In this document: piece by piece, positions 20,791 through 31,998 of the stretch
Position numbering within the stretch: the stretch's first letter is position 1
Layout of the letters: each line of letters opens with the position of its first letter
The notes under the pieces: generated by a model
The model's database searches: none
The model's input: the letters and a program-made list of their open reading frames with translations, nothing else
Told to the model about the DNA's origin: nothing
Assembly: GCA_039621445.1 (NCBI GenBank)
Contig: CP154956.1
Span: 33,949,437 to 34,013,436 of the forward strand
Source of the DNA: Euglena gracilis
Taxonomy: Eukaryota; Euglenida; Euglenophyceae; Euglenales
Direction: 5' to 3'
DNA: 64,000 nt
Position numbers and translations under genes: made by a program

Positions 20791-21990
20791 AAAATAGGCC
20801 TGAAGGATGCCTATTTTCATATTCCAGTAAGTCCAGGCCTAAGGCCATTTTTAAGGCATCAGGTGGGAGGGCAGACCTGGGAATTCCAGGCAGGCTGTTT
20901 TGGCCTGAATGTAATGCCCCAAATTTTCATTTCAGTAATGAAGACATTCGAAAAACTGTGGAGGAAAAGGGGCATCCAGGTATTTATTTACCTGGACGAC
21001 ATTTTACTGGTGGCCCCAACACAAATCATCTTACAAAATCACCTGAACACAGTGGTCAGGGATTTAACAAAATCAGGATTCAAAATCAATGTGAAAAAGT
21101 CCACCTGCAGCCCACCCAAATCGTCAATCATCTTGGATTTCAGCTAAACTTCCCAGAGGGAAAATTACAGGTGCCCCCCCAGAAAATAAAAAAAATAAAA
21201 AAGGAGCTCGGAAAAATGGTGAAAAAAGATTACATGTCAAAAAGGCAACTGGCTGCCATTTTGGGCCAAATCAGATGCAATCTAATGGCCCTGCCCTTTT
21301 TAAGGGCCTTTACGGATGCCCTGGCAAGTTTTTTGGTGGAAAATTCCACAGCCCCCTGAGACTCAAAACATCCCATTTCCCAAAGAATAAAGGACCAATT
21401 AAAGGAAATAAAAATTCTGCTGGACACCTGGGGGGGCAGACCCTTCCCCCAAAATGCAACCAGGGAGTTGCACTCAGATAGCAGCACCCATGCGTGGGGG
21501 GGGCTGGACACATTAGTGCAACTAAGGGGGGCTGGACATTCGAACAGGCAAAATTGTGCAAGAATTTTGGAGAGAAAACTGCATTTTGCACATAAATGTC
21601 AAAGAATTAAGTGCAGCAATAAGCACAGTACAAAGCCTCAGCCAGCCAGGGGAAACTGTGTCCCTATCCGTGGACAATCAAGTAATTTACTATTACTTAA
21701 CAAAGGGGGGGGGGCAGAAAGGACCCTTTCAATTCCATGCTAAGAACCTTCTTCAAATGGTGCATGGAACACAACATAAACCTGCAAGTAAAGTGGGTCC
21801 CCTCCAAAGACTGCCTGGCAGACCCCATAAGCAGGTGGGAAATGGACAGGGGGGATTACTCACTGGACCCCCAACTTTTTCAGTGGCTGTGGCAGCAGTT
21901 CAAAAATTACATCAGCCTAAAAACAGACCTTTTTGCCTCACCAGGCCACAAAAAACTGCAAAAATTTGTGGCCAGGTGCCCCAACTGTGG
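20791..21990 (+). pseudogene. RT palm, thumb and RNase H of DIRS-like element
   Basis: Directly after the stop the same frame reads GLKDAYFHIPVSPG, then SVMKTFEKLWRKRGIQV and IYLDDILLVAPTQ (catalytic YLDD near 20,985). A shift near 21,130 leads to VNHLGFQLNFPEGKLQ and MSKRQLAAILGQIRC. RNase H pieces follow: LHSDSSTHAWGG (about 21,470), LHINVKELSAAISTVQS and VSLSVDNQVIYYYL (21.59-21.70 kb), then VKWVPSKDCLADPISRW and DYSLDPQLFQWLWQQF (21.79-21.91 kb). LKTDLFASPGHKKLQKFVA lies just before the arm begins. LKDAYFHIP, WVPS..LAD..SR and DLFAS are typical of DIRS. Four or more frame changes make it inactive. Confidence 0.85.
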
Positions 21991-21991
21991 A

Positions 21992-23368
21992 GCCCTTGTA
22001 AAAGGAAATTTTTTCTGGGGGGATGTGCATGCACTCTCTCCCTCTCTGCTCACCTCTCTGGATGATCTTGTTGTTGGAAGACATACCATAGGGCGTAATG
22101 CCCCTGTTTGGCCGATCTGGTCTTCTCCATGTTGATGTGGTTGGCTGACATACCACAGGGGGGCCTCTGTTGGTCCCCCCCCCCTGATTGATTGATCGGG
22201 AATTGAAAAATAAATGTTGGAGGGGTTTCTGCCCCTCCCTCCAAAAGGGCCACTGTGGGTCCCTTTGCCCCTGGGGGCTGGGTCCTTGAAAGGGCCACGG
22301 TGGGTCCCTTTTCCTCCTGGGGCTGGGTCATTGAGAGGGCCACTGTGGGTCCCTTTATCCCCCATTGTTGACAGAGGACCACTGTGGGTCCCTCGGTCCA
22401 GCAGCATCCTTAGCTTCTTGGTGGCCGCTGTGGGTCCACCCTGCTGGTTCCTTAGCTTCTTGGTGGCCACTGTGGGTCCACCCTGCTGGTCTCCAAGGTT
22501 TCCATGTATAATTTTTTTTCCATAATCCATCTTGTGGCCTTCCAGGCCTTGATTTCTTCATGGCCTCCAGCCCCATTGGAAATCTGGGGGGGCTGCTGTG
22601 GCCCCCCCTTGTCCCCTTGAGAGGGGCTGTTGTGATAGATGAATTGGGGGGGTTGGACAGACCTTTTCTGCCCCTTCCTGAGGGGATTTGCTTGTGAAAC
22701 TGGCCCCCATGGCCCCTGTGCTGTTGACCTCCTTGGCCTTGATTCCATCTCCCCATCTTCTGGCCAATTTGTGCCCAGGTTGCTGGGCGCCTTTGGGGGA
22801 GATGCCCCTGATGTGTGGGCTTTGATTGTCCAATTGTGAAGCATTTTGGGCCCCCATGGCCCAGTCTTTGCCCACCAAGGGCTGGGGCTGGCTTCTGTAT
22901 TCTGGGCCTCCTGGCCACAGTGGTCCAAGGACCGTGGCCGTCACTGGGGGGGTTTTGGGCTGTGAAATTTCTGGGGTGGGGGGCTGGGTGGGAAGAACGG
23001 CCACGGTTTGCCACGTGTTGACCGCATCTCCAAGGTCTCCAGCTGCTGCGGCCACTCCTCCAGGACGTCCGTGGCCATATAATTCCAACTTCTTCTCCAC
23101 TGCATTGCACATCGAAGTCGAAATTGAAATTTGACAATTGAATTCTCAACTGATTTTCGTCTGGTTCGTGCTCTTCTGGATATTGAATTGATACTGACTT
23201 CTTTTCTCAGTTCTACCTCGTTCTTGAACTCTGCTCCTTTCTTCTGGGTGTCGAAGGGCAAGTTAAGAATCAGCCAACTCCGGCGAAAAAAGGCACTAAG
23301 CGGGACCCCCTAACCCAGCGCACCAAAACAATCACACAACAAACCGCCGGCGGGCAAGGCATGGCCTC
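21992..23368 (-). repeat. Right inverted arm (minus-strand gag-like copy)
   Basis: Reverse complement of 18,798-20,177. The gag-like frames are present on the minus strand (23,149-22,355 and 22,530-21,907) with only scattered changes, for example HVANRGRSSHP instead of HVENRGRFSHP. These are copies, not extra genes. Confidence 0.8.
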
Positions 23369-23610
23369 ACAATGGCAAAGTGCGGAGCCCGAGGTGTCGG
23401 CACTAAGGGGAGACGCCTAACCCAGCACAACAAACAATCGCACAGCACCGCCGGCGAGCAAGGCATGGCCCCACAATGGCAAAGTGCGGAACCCGAGGTG
23501 TCGCAGTAAGAAGCGCCCCCCGCGCACACACAAACACACCAAACAGAACAGCCGGCAAGGAAAGCAGGACCTCACCATCTCGGAGGTGCGGAGCCCGAAT
23601 GTCGCAGGTG
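23335..23610. repeat. Tandem units beyond the DIRS-like terminus
   Basis: Three imperfect units of about 105-110 bp share GCAAGGCATGGCC, CACAATGGCAAAGTGCGGA and CCCGAGGTGTCG. The first overlaps the end of the inverted arm. Confidence 0.6.
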
Positions 23611-25345
23611 TCTGGAGGTGTCTGTGCTGGACCCCCCTGTAAATTTCACCTCACAACGCGGAGGACGAAAACCTAAATAGCTGACAAAAAAAAAACCCGA
23701 GTCTCATCAAGGCGATCACCACACTGTCCCTTGGTGTCGTCAGTCCTCATTCGCCACCTCCAAGTTTTATTTCTTTTGTTGTTGTGAGCAGAAGTGGCCC
23801 AAAATCTTCCTGAACCACTGACCCACTGACCCAGAAACCCCACTCCCCTGACTCCCCACTGGCATTGAAATGCTGTCCAACGTATTGAACCCAAAACACT
23901 GAGGATGGTGATTGAAAGCAAACCTGTGCCGCAACAGCATATACATTTGTCAGAGTCGTCCGATGTTTGCGCCACGGAAAATGTGTTCAGCCATCTGTGG
24001 TCTCAAAGAGGAGCTCTGTGAAGTCCATCATTCATTCATAATTACCCCCTTCTTGGGCCCTCCACCCAGAGTTTGATTGAAAAAAATAAAGTTTGACTGA
24101 AAAAAAATCATGTTCACACGCATTGGTTCCTGTTCAAAGTCGGGACACTTTCCACCAGCCTTTGACCCAGAAATTCACAAAAAATGAACTTCACATGTCC
24201 CCGGGGGGGGGAGGAGAGTGGGTGGGTGCTATGGGGGTGCCTGCCCCTAGCAGTCACTACCTTCCGGGGGGGATAGGGGTCTGGGACCCAGAAAATTTTC
24301 ATTGAAAATGGTCTTTTCTGGGGTCGGAGGGGGGTGCCTGCTACAGGTAGGGACAGGCACCCCCAAAGCCCGACCCCCCGGGGGGGGGGGGGTCGGATTG
24401 GGTGCTATGGGGTGCCTGCCCCTAGCACCTCCCCGTGGGGTGGGCACCCGACTAAGCACAAGCCTGGTCCCCCCTTCAGGGGTTTTCTTAAGCACCGGGG
24501 GGGGGGGGCAACTTGCAGGCCGGAAAAAGATACCCGAAGCTGGATCCAGGTCCACTTCCAGGCTGAACCTACTGTGCACAAAATTGTGGCAAAGCAAACC
24601 AAAACCAGCTGGGCTGGAATCTTTCAGCTGACGATTTGACATGAATACCCAGAAAACCTTCAGAAAACAAAAAAAATAGCCATTTGACAGCATTTTTCAA
24701 AATAATCAGCCAGTGATAACTCAGCTGGGTGGTTGCTGCGCCGGGCTGACACAAACTTTATTTCAGCAGACCCCCCACCTCGGAGGGGGTTGGCAGCTCA
24801 ATTGAGACTTGCTGGCTGGAAAAAAAAAAGTGCTGGACCCCCTTCCCCCCGGAGGTAGGGTCCCCCCTGCCCCTTGGCACTTTGGCGAAGAAACACCAGA
24901 GACATTTGAAAACCAACACAAGAAATGATGGCATGCAAGGGGGAAGTCAAGGACATTCTTCTTCTTGACTCAATGTCAAAACGGAACTGAAATTATTGCA
25001 AAAAAACCAAAAGCTCGTCTTTTATCCCGCATGTCGATGTGGAAACTGACTCAATTTCCAAAAAGATGGCAATGTGTTACAGAGCGCATTCGGTGTGATC
25101 AGGGAGAAAACATGCATCCTCCGAGATGCAGTTGTATGTGCCCCAAACAATGAAAGCGAAAGGTTAGCATCGGTGCATTGTCCAAATCTACCACATTCCA
25201 TATGCTGAAGAAACAGAGAATGATACTGTTGTGTCAAGAAATTTCTTCTTTGTCTCCAAAGCCACAGACCCTGCTGTGTAGGCACCTGTGGTCACTTTCT
25301 TCCCATTTTGTTGTGGCCATGGTCGGCTGTAGGTGGGGGCTTGCC
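23611..25345. other. No gene seen; G-tract foldback at 24.19-24.50 kb
   Basis: No supported coding region. Bases 24,200-24,500 hold G runs and inverted copies of GGGGTGCCTGCCCCTAGCA. The same words recur in reverse at 36,430-36,740, including the shared stretch CATTTTCAATGAAAATTTTC. A possible decayed coding stretch near 25.2 kb (IPYAEETENDTVVSRNFFF) is too short to assign. Confidence 0.5.
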
Positions 25346-25760
25346 AATAAACTTGGCCACTTTTGCCACTTTCACCACTTTGGGACACTTTGTTGCCACT
25401 TTTTGCAACTTTTTGACTGCTTTTTGCCACTTTTGCCGACTTTTGGCCACTGTTTGCTGCTTTTGGCTGCTTTTAGGCACTTTTGTCGACTTTTTGCCAC
25501 TTTCTGCTGCTTGTTGAATGCTTTTGTTTCCCTTTTTGCTTTTTTTTTACTGCTCTTGCCACATTTGCTTCCTTCCGTCACTTTTTGCTGCTTTTTGACT
25601 ACTTTCGGCCACTTTTGGCCTCTTTTGACTACTTTTGTCTGCTGCTGCCGACTTTTGGCCACTTTTGTTGCTTTTTGACGGCTTTTTGGCCAATTTTGCC
25701 GATTTTTGGCCACTTGAGACCAATTTGCAAGGCTGTACGGGAAGGCCTGGTGGGGGGGGG
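25346..25760. repeat. Degenerate minisatellite (CTTTTTGCCACTTTTGG-like)
   Basis: About 25 imperfect units of 15-18 bp built on ACTTTTTG and GCCACTTTTGCC. The long frames on both strands here are leucine/phenylalanine- or lysine/serine-rich artefacts. Confidence 0.8.
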
Positions 25761-26772
25761 GTTCGAGGCCACTTTGGTCTGCTTGGGACATAATCGGCCT
25801 TGATCGGCCAAAGTGGCTGCTGTGCAGCGATTTTGAAATTCCGTTGTCAATTGTTTAGTCATTGGACACCAAAAACTCGCACGCCCTAATTTAACTATCT
25901 TTGGGTTGAGAATGCAAATTGAAAAAAAAACATTTGGCCAATGAGCAACTGAGCAATTACTGGCAAAACCACCCCTCAAAATCAATGGGTTCTGGCTCAA
26001 AAAAAATAGCCGACACCCGTGGCGCTGGGTGGGCCCACTGTTCACGGTTGGCCAATCAAGGTACAGGGCCAAAAACAAATCAATTTTCAATCAAAAAAAT
26101 TCTTCTTAAAAAAAAACGGCAAAAGAGAATGATTGCATCACAATGATTTCATGAAAAATGAAAACTTTGGCAGCAAAGAACCTAAGCAGAGAGGGGGGAG
26201 GGTAAACCAAAGCAACGCCTATCAAGCCTTTGCTGAGTTTTGCAAACCCCCCATTTTAAAACCTATTTTCTGGGCCCAATGCCTAACTTGAAATTTCACT
26301 GACATAAACGGATTTCAGGTTGAAATTGTTTATGTTGGTCAATTTCCAAAACGGCGCCTGCTTATGTCGGTAAATTTCCAAGACGTTGAAATCTGTTGCT
26401 GGTCAGATTCGGGATTTTTGAGCGAAATTTTGGGCATTTTGGAGCTCTAATTTTTTTTCAAAATTTGGGTACTACTGGGTTTAGGGAGCACTTTGGACAG
26501 GTCAGAGTCACTTTTTATCGGTCAGATGGGCGATTTGGCGATTCCGGGGCTCGCAACAGGCTGAAATCAGGATCTGCCATTTCATTTTGTGCAACTTGCC
26601 AAAATGCTCCAAAAAGGAACGAAAAAGGTCAGTTGAGATTGTCCTTTTAGGGTGGCGGCGAGCCCATTGGGAAACACAGACTGACCTTCTAAGTTACTAC
26701 CATTTAGTGGCAGACATATGAATTGTGAAAAAAAGCAACTCTGAAAAATACTGGGGAAAACGTATTACACAA

Positions 26773-26803
<31 letters not shown>

Positions 26804-27072
26804 CACAAAAGTCAGTCGATCTCCGAATCAATGAAATCTGTTTTGTCAGTCGATTTACAAGACGGAGCCAATCAATTTCCAAGACGGCGCCGTTCATGTA
26901 AGTCGATTTCCAAGAGACCGCCCGTTTATGTCAGTGTGGTAAAGATTGAGGGGACAGGGGCGAAAATTGGGTGGTAGCAAAATTTTTGGAACAAAAAGCT
27001 CCAATTTTGGGAAAATTTGGGATTGGACGAAAATTTTTGAAATTTTTTGGCAAAATTTTTTGGGTGAAAGGG
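25761..27072. other. No gene seen; CA repeat and short dispersed repeats
   Basis: A (CA)n microsatellite at 26,768-26,807. Five degenerate copies of GTCAGTCGATTTCCAAGACGG between 26.3 and 26.93 kb. No coding signal. Confidence 0.6.
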
Positions 27073-30000
27073 TCACATGGTGTCAGTGGTGAACAACAGA
27101 CAAGGCACACCGCCAAATCCTTTTCCTTTTCCCTTTCCCATCGCCGCCATGGGGGGCATGTACCCCATCCCTTTTCCTTTGCCCATCATCATCCTGGCCA
27201 GAATTGGACTTGCTTGTTTCTCCTCGCAGAATGAGGCGAGGAGCACTGCAGAAGATACCAAACCGCAAGTCCAACCCAGGGCATTCCCTTCCCTTTCCCC
27301 TTCCCCATTGGGCCCATCGCATAGGGGCTGAAGCGAGGGGGGAACAGCCCCTCTGGCCGGGGCTTCTTTGCCAGCCCGGCTGCCATCTCACCCGTGGTGC
27401 AGACCGCCACCTCCACATAGCGGTGGTCAATGGGCTGTCGGTCCTTGAGCTGGGAGAGAAGAAAGAAAAAAAGATTGAAAAAAAGGTGGGCACAGACGTG
27501 GTCTAACGTGCTGAGGTGGCATTGTAAACTGAGGTTAATGATAATTTCAAAAAGGTTTAATCTGCAAAAAACCCACCTTTTCCCCCACTTGGATTGTTTC
27601 CATAGATTCTCTTACTGCCCCCCCCCCCCCGAGGGGAAACTTTTCTGGCCCAAACCACCCACCCACACAACCCCCCACCCCCGGGGTCAACCCACAGGGG
27701 GGGATGAGAAATAAATTGCAAAAAAAAATGTGGAACTCTCCGAGATTTGGGAGGTATTAATTCGGTGGCCGGTATTAATTCGGACTCCGTATGGGGGGGG
27801 GTATTATTTGAGGGGTGTTATTTGGGGGGGGGTATTACTTGGGGGGAGAGTTTACCTGCCCCCTCCCGGGCGCTTGGCCCGGGTCACGATTGAAGGTAAA
27901 ACCAGAGGGCCAACCTTAGGGGGGCCAAGTTTGCATGTTAAGAATTTTGGCGGCCATGTGCAAAGGGCCAAAAGCCAACCTCAGGGGGGGCCAAGTTTGC
28001 ATGTAAGGAGGAGGGGGGCCAAACGCCCGGGGGGGGGGGGTAATCACTACCAGCGGGGGGGGATTGAAGCTAGATAAAATTAGAACCGACAAAATTGGAA
28101 GCTGAAAAAATGGGTGCCAAACCTGAAAACGGCCCGGAAAAAATTGGCAGGTTTTGTTTGCAAGATGACTGGAAAAGGGGTGATTTTGAAAATTTTGAGG
28201 CAGGATTTTCAAAAAAAGGGCAGGAAAAATTTGGCAGGATTTCTGTACGCCAATTTTTTCCCAATCAATTTTTTCGGCCTGCAATCCCCCCCCCCCCGGT
28301 ATAACCCCGACTACAGATTGGAAAACTTTTGCTGGGAGAATTGGTGAGTCATACCCTCCCCCCCCTATGTCCAACGGCCAGTAACCTCTGTCCTCCGACC
28401 GGGGGGGTGGTCGTTGGACATAGGGTAGTGACCAAAAAGGTGTCCTCTGACCGGGGGGGGGGGTGGTCGTTGGACAAGGGGTCAAAAAAAATGTTGGCGG
28501 GTAATCGGGACCCCACCCCCCCAAAAAGGTCAAATTTTCCCTTCCAGCGCTTTGCGCCGAAAATTTTGGGCAATTTTGACAATTTTTTTGTCCAAAAAGT
28601 GCCAAAAATCGCATTTGAGCCAATTTTTAACCAATTTGGGGCACAAAAATTTTCGGCCCGGCGCTTTGCGCCGGGACCAAAATTTTCGCCAAACCTTCAA
28701 AAAGGTATCCTCTGACCGGGGGGGTGGTCGTTGGACATAGGGGGGTCGTTGGACATAGGGGGGGGGGGGTAAGACATTGTGAAAAGCACTATCACAAGAA
28801 AAATGTTCCATTTGTCTGCAGAGAGGCAAAGAAACAAGGATGAAAAGCGGAACAGAAAGGGGAAAAAACATTTTGATGTAAAAAAGGAAATTTTATGAAA
28901 AAAATTGGTGATACATGTGTGATACATTAAAATTTTATTGGTGATACATATGTGATACATTAAAATTTCTTTGGTGATACATACTAAATGGAGGTCTGGT
29001 TTTCACGCTGCTTGCTTTGCTGTGTGCCGCACCCATGACGACAGTTCGGGTCCCCGTTGGTATTGGTCAATACTGTGAACAGCGACCACCCCCACTATAA
29101 CGACCATCCTCGGTTGCAGGTTGCAGGTACCCGGTCGCATGATAAGGGGGGGGGGGGTAGGTTCCCCCAATGGGATCCCACCGCTTTCGCATTTTGGCCG
29201 AATTTCTGGGCGTTAAAAAGAAAAAGGAAATTAACTGGCAGGGTTCTTGTTTTGGAAATTTGAGGTTGCAGAAAAAGCAATAGCAGATCTGGATTTCAGA
29301 TAGCAGAGTGGATTTCAGCAGGGGGGGGGGGGCAAATGCGTTTTTTTTTGTGCTTTTTTTGTGTTTTTCAATTTTTGATTTTCAATTTTAGCAAAATTTG
29401 CGGTTGTTGCGTTTCTTTTTGCGTGTTTTTTCCCCGACGATTTTTGGATTGTTTGCTGACTATGAAAGATTTTTTTGACTGTGAAGAATTCCTCGTTTTG
29501 GCCTCGATTTTCCGTTTTTTTTTTGCTTTTTTGCGTCGCCTGTTTTGAGGGTTCATGTTGACCGTCAAGGTGGTTCTGTTGAACGAATTTCAAGGCAGGC
29601 GTGAAGTCCAGCAAAAAAAGTTTTTAGAAAATCGACCAACACTAACGGTTTCAGCAGGGGTGCCGGGCGCGACAGAACCGGCATCAATCACCCCTTTTCT
29701 GATATAAAGACGCAGACTCTGTCTGTCCGAAGTCCTGTGTCTGAGTCCATTGCCTTAGAATCAACCAAAAACCAAAAATGACAATTGCCCACCCAGGCAG
29801 TTGCCATGTGACAAATCAGAGTGCAATTTTTTTCGGAACAAATGCAACTATTTTTGGGGTGCAGTGCAAAAAATTTTGAGACCTTTGGGCAAATGTTTTT
29901 GACGGCGCTGGGCAAAAATTCTGGCAGGTTGGGACCATACAATTGCTTACCGACCCCCGGGGGGGGGAGGGGGGGGTCACTCCACTTTTTTAAAAACCAG

Positions 30001-31081
30001 TCAGTCACTTTTTTTTGGGAAGCCAGTCAGTCACTACCCCCCCCGGGGGGGGGGGGGTCGGCCACTCAGAAAAACGGCCACTTTCCAGTCACTTTAGGCC
30101 ATTTTAGGCCAAAAAAATTTTTCCGGCGCCTTCGGCGCCGGGGTCACTCAAGCCACTTTTGCCCACTCCTGGCCGACCCCCCCCCCGGGGGGGGGGAGGG
30201 GGTCCGGGCCCAAAACCAGTCAGTCACTCTGAAAAAACCAGTCACCCACCCCCCCCGGGGGGGGGGGGGGGGGGGACAGTGCTTAAGCAGTTGTCTGGTT
30301 GGGACAAAATGTTTTTGCCAGCTGTGGGCAAACATTTCAGACGCTGGGTGTGATGAGTTTGCATTTTTCAAAGCTATGAGTTGCTTCCCGACCAGAAGCT
30401 GGAGCTTTGAAGTGAATATGCAATCACTGTGGAAAATGTTGCACAAAAGAAGTGCACCACACCTTCCAACCCCTGAAGTAGGTATCACCCCCTTCAGGGA
30501 AGTTGTTTACTGGTCTTGTTCTTCGTCTTATTTTATTTTTGTTCAATGAAACAAAGTGGACAATGGACGCCGATTGAAGTTTCAAAGGGCAACTGTGCAA
30601 AACACCCGATCCAACGTGCAAAAATTTTCGGAACGGAGGCAAATATTTTTGGGATAAAATATGAACATTTTTGAGATAAGTCCAAAAAATTGACCGGAAA
30701 TGCAAAAATATATATTGTGAAGTGCGAAAAATTCGGTTGTTAGGTGTAAAAAAAAGTGTTCAAGAACTCAGCAACGGCCTTCAAGCATTGAAATATCTCC
30801 TGTTGCGAATGATGTGTGAATGCGACTGACATCAGGTTCCATTCGAAGTCACACCTGCGCTGCGCGTTGTGCTTCTGCCTCAGAAGAAAAGCAGGCGAAA
30901 CCTATGCCACTGCAAATGTTGTCACTGATGGTGTCCATCACAAGTTTGATACCCCCATTGTCCCAATCAATCTTCAGGCCATCCAAGAACTTCAACACTT
31001 CATTGGCTGTGACTGTAAACGGTAAACCCCGGAGCCTGCAGCAGGTTTTGGGACCAGACAAATCAATGACCGGTTCTTCTG
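27073..31081 (-). CDS. hnRNP F/H or ESRP-like RNA-binding protein, C-terminal exons
   Basis: Three minus-strand exons join in phase. Exon 1 (about 31,081-30,855) encodes a quasi-RRM: CCRLRGLPFTVTANEVLKFL, GGIKLVMDT, GIGFACFSSEAEAQRAAQ. It ends CAG|GTGTGA. Exon 2 (27,449-27,259) follows a TTTCTTTCTTCTCTCCCAG acceptor, starts LKDRQPIDHRYVEVAVCTTG (the last strand of a qRRM) and runs to MGPMGKGKGKGMPW. A 65 bp GT-AG intron (27,258-27,194) precedes exon 3 (27,193-27,073), MMMGKGKGMGYMPP ... MGKGKGKGFGG, with stop TGA at 27,073-27,075. Proteins of this family bind G-rich RNA and regulate splicing in the nucleus. The large intron is 3,405 bp. N-terminal exons were not found; the 33.8 kb exon on the same strand might be one. 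Exon 1's acceptor is ambiguous by 3 bases. Confidence 0.8.
27760..28060. repeat. G-tract repeat cluster in the large intron
   Basis: Contains GGTATTAATTCGG twice, GGGTATTATTTG-like words and GGGGCCAAGTTTGCATGT twice, between runs of eight to ten G. It belongs to the same G-tract class as the other foldback repeats. Confidence 0.5.
28352..28771. mobile_element. Foldback element (TA, C tract, TATGTCCAACG ...)
   Basis: Left end TACCCTCCCCCCCCTATGTCC. Right end is the inverse, GGACATAGGGG...GGTA. The words TCCTCTGACCGGGGGGG and GGTCGTTGGACATAG recur three to four times inside, together with two GGCGCTTTGCGCC hairpins. It lies inside the intron of the RNA-binding gene. Confidence 0.6.
29085..29161. 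repeat. Small foldback repeat with GGTTGCAGGTTGCAGGT
   Basis: CGACCACCCCCACTATAACG ... GGTCGCATGATAAGGGG...GGTA. The internal GGTTGCAGGT word is shared with 60,696-60,909, so the two are one family. Confidence 0.5.
29940..30280. repeat. CCCCCGGGGG palindromes with CCAGTCAGTCAC repeats
   Basis: Four C-tract/G-tract palindromes alternate with CCAGTCAGTCACT and with the hairpin CCGGCGCCTTCGGCGCCGG. It lies in the large intron. Confidence 0.6.
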
Positions 31082-31099
31082 CTGATGGCAGGCTTCGTT

Positions 31100-31554
31100 G
31101 TGTTTATAGACTTGGGCAAAGAAAGTCTTCTCGTGATAAAACCGTTTTCAGAATCAAATTTTTTTTAAAAAAACAAGAAACATATTTTAGCAATGAACAA
31201 TAAAAATTTTAGCAATGAACAATAAAAATGCTATTTTTTTTAAAAAAAAAGCTAAACATGTTCCTTTGAAAATGCAAAATTTACCTTTTTTGTTCGAAAA
31301 TACCCAATTTTTCCAAAAAGCAAAAAATCGACAAAATGACGTTGGAAATGGACAAAAAAAACAACTTTTGGTCAAATCAACAAAAATTGCCTTTTTTTGA
31401 GATTGTTATATTTTAATCATGTTCATGACAATTTTGGGGCAAATGCTCAGGTTAAGATATGCTCGCATTTTTGAAAAAAATGAAGTAAAATTAGGATTTT
31501 TCACATCAAAACTAGGACTTTGGCAACAACCTGGACCCCACAATATATATAGCT
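31100..31554. other. No gene seen; A/T-rich
   Basis: A-rich and T-rich tracts, with a short duplicated block TTTTAGCAATGAACAATAAA at about 31,185-31,226. No coding signal. Confidence 0.5.
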
Positions 31555-31998
31555 GACCACATGAATGTCCCTCCCCCGTCCCAAATTGCTTTGCCCCAGG
31601 GTTTTTTTTAAGACCGGGGTCGGCACCCACCCACCCACCCAGGGGTGGGGCCCCCTGGGGGAGGGGGAGGCCACCTACCTCAATACCGTTAATACCAGGG
31701 GGGGGGGTCGGCACTCACCCACCCACCCCCAGGGGTGGGGCCCCCCGGGGGAGGGGCCACCTACCTCAATACCGAAGGACTTCCCGTCCATCCCTGCCCC
31801 CCAGGGGATAGGGTACCCGGCTTAAGAAAACCCCTGCTGCTGAAACCGTGCAGGGGGCTCTGGGTTCACGCCCGAACCGGTGTCTGGGACACCAGTTCGG
31901 GCGGGAAATTTCCTGCCCGAACCGGTGTCCCAGACACCGGTTCGGGCGTGAATCCAATGTCTGGGAGACATCTCTAGGCAGATAAACTGAGCGCAGTG
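31555..31998. repeat. Palindrome-bearing dispersed repeat, copy 2
   Basis: Second copy of 10,022-10,389, with the same ends. It differs by an extra inner duplication of the GGGGGTCGGCACTCACCC block. Confidence 0.7.

Larger units (their letters stand above)
18798..23368 (+). mobile_element. DIRS-like element with 1.4 kb inverted arms
   Basis: Bases 18,798-20,177 and 21,992-23,368 are near-identical inverted copies, and 20,178-21,991 is the unique core. The left arm carries the terminus, the gag-like frame and the start of the second frame. The core carries RT and RNase H. The right arm repeats the terminus and gag on the minus strand. DIRS elements have inverted termini, but of tens to a few hundred bases, not including gag. 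The recombinase expected after RNase H (present in the 3.8-10 kb copy) is missing, replaced by the inverted arm. The high similarity of the arms points to a recent rearrangement or gene conversion. Confidence 0.75.

Noticed and set aside
22355-23261. Additional gag genes on the minus strand
   Set aside because: They are the inverted arm of the DIRS-like element, not independent genes.
25178-25791. Long frames on both strands
   Set aside because: They lie in a short-period minisatellite with Leu/Phe- or Lys/Ser-rich products.
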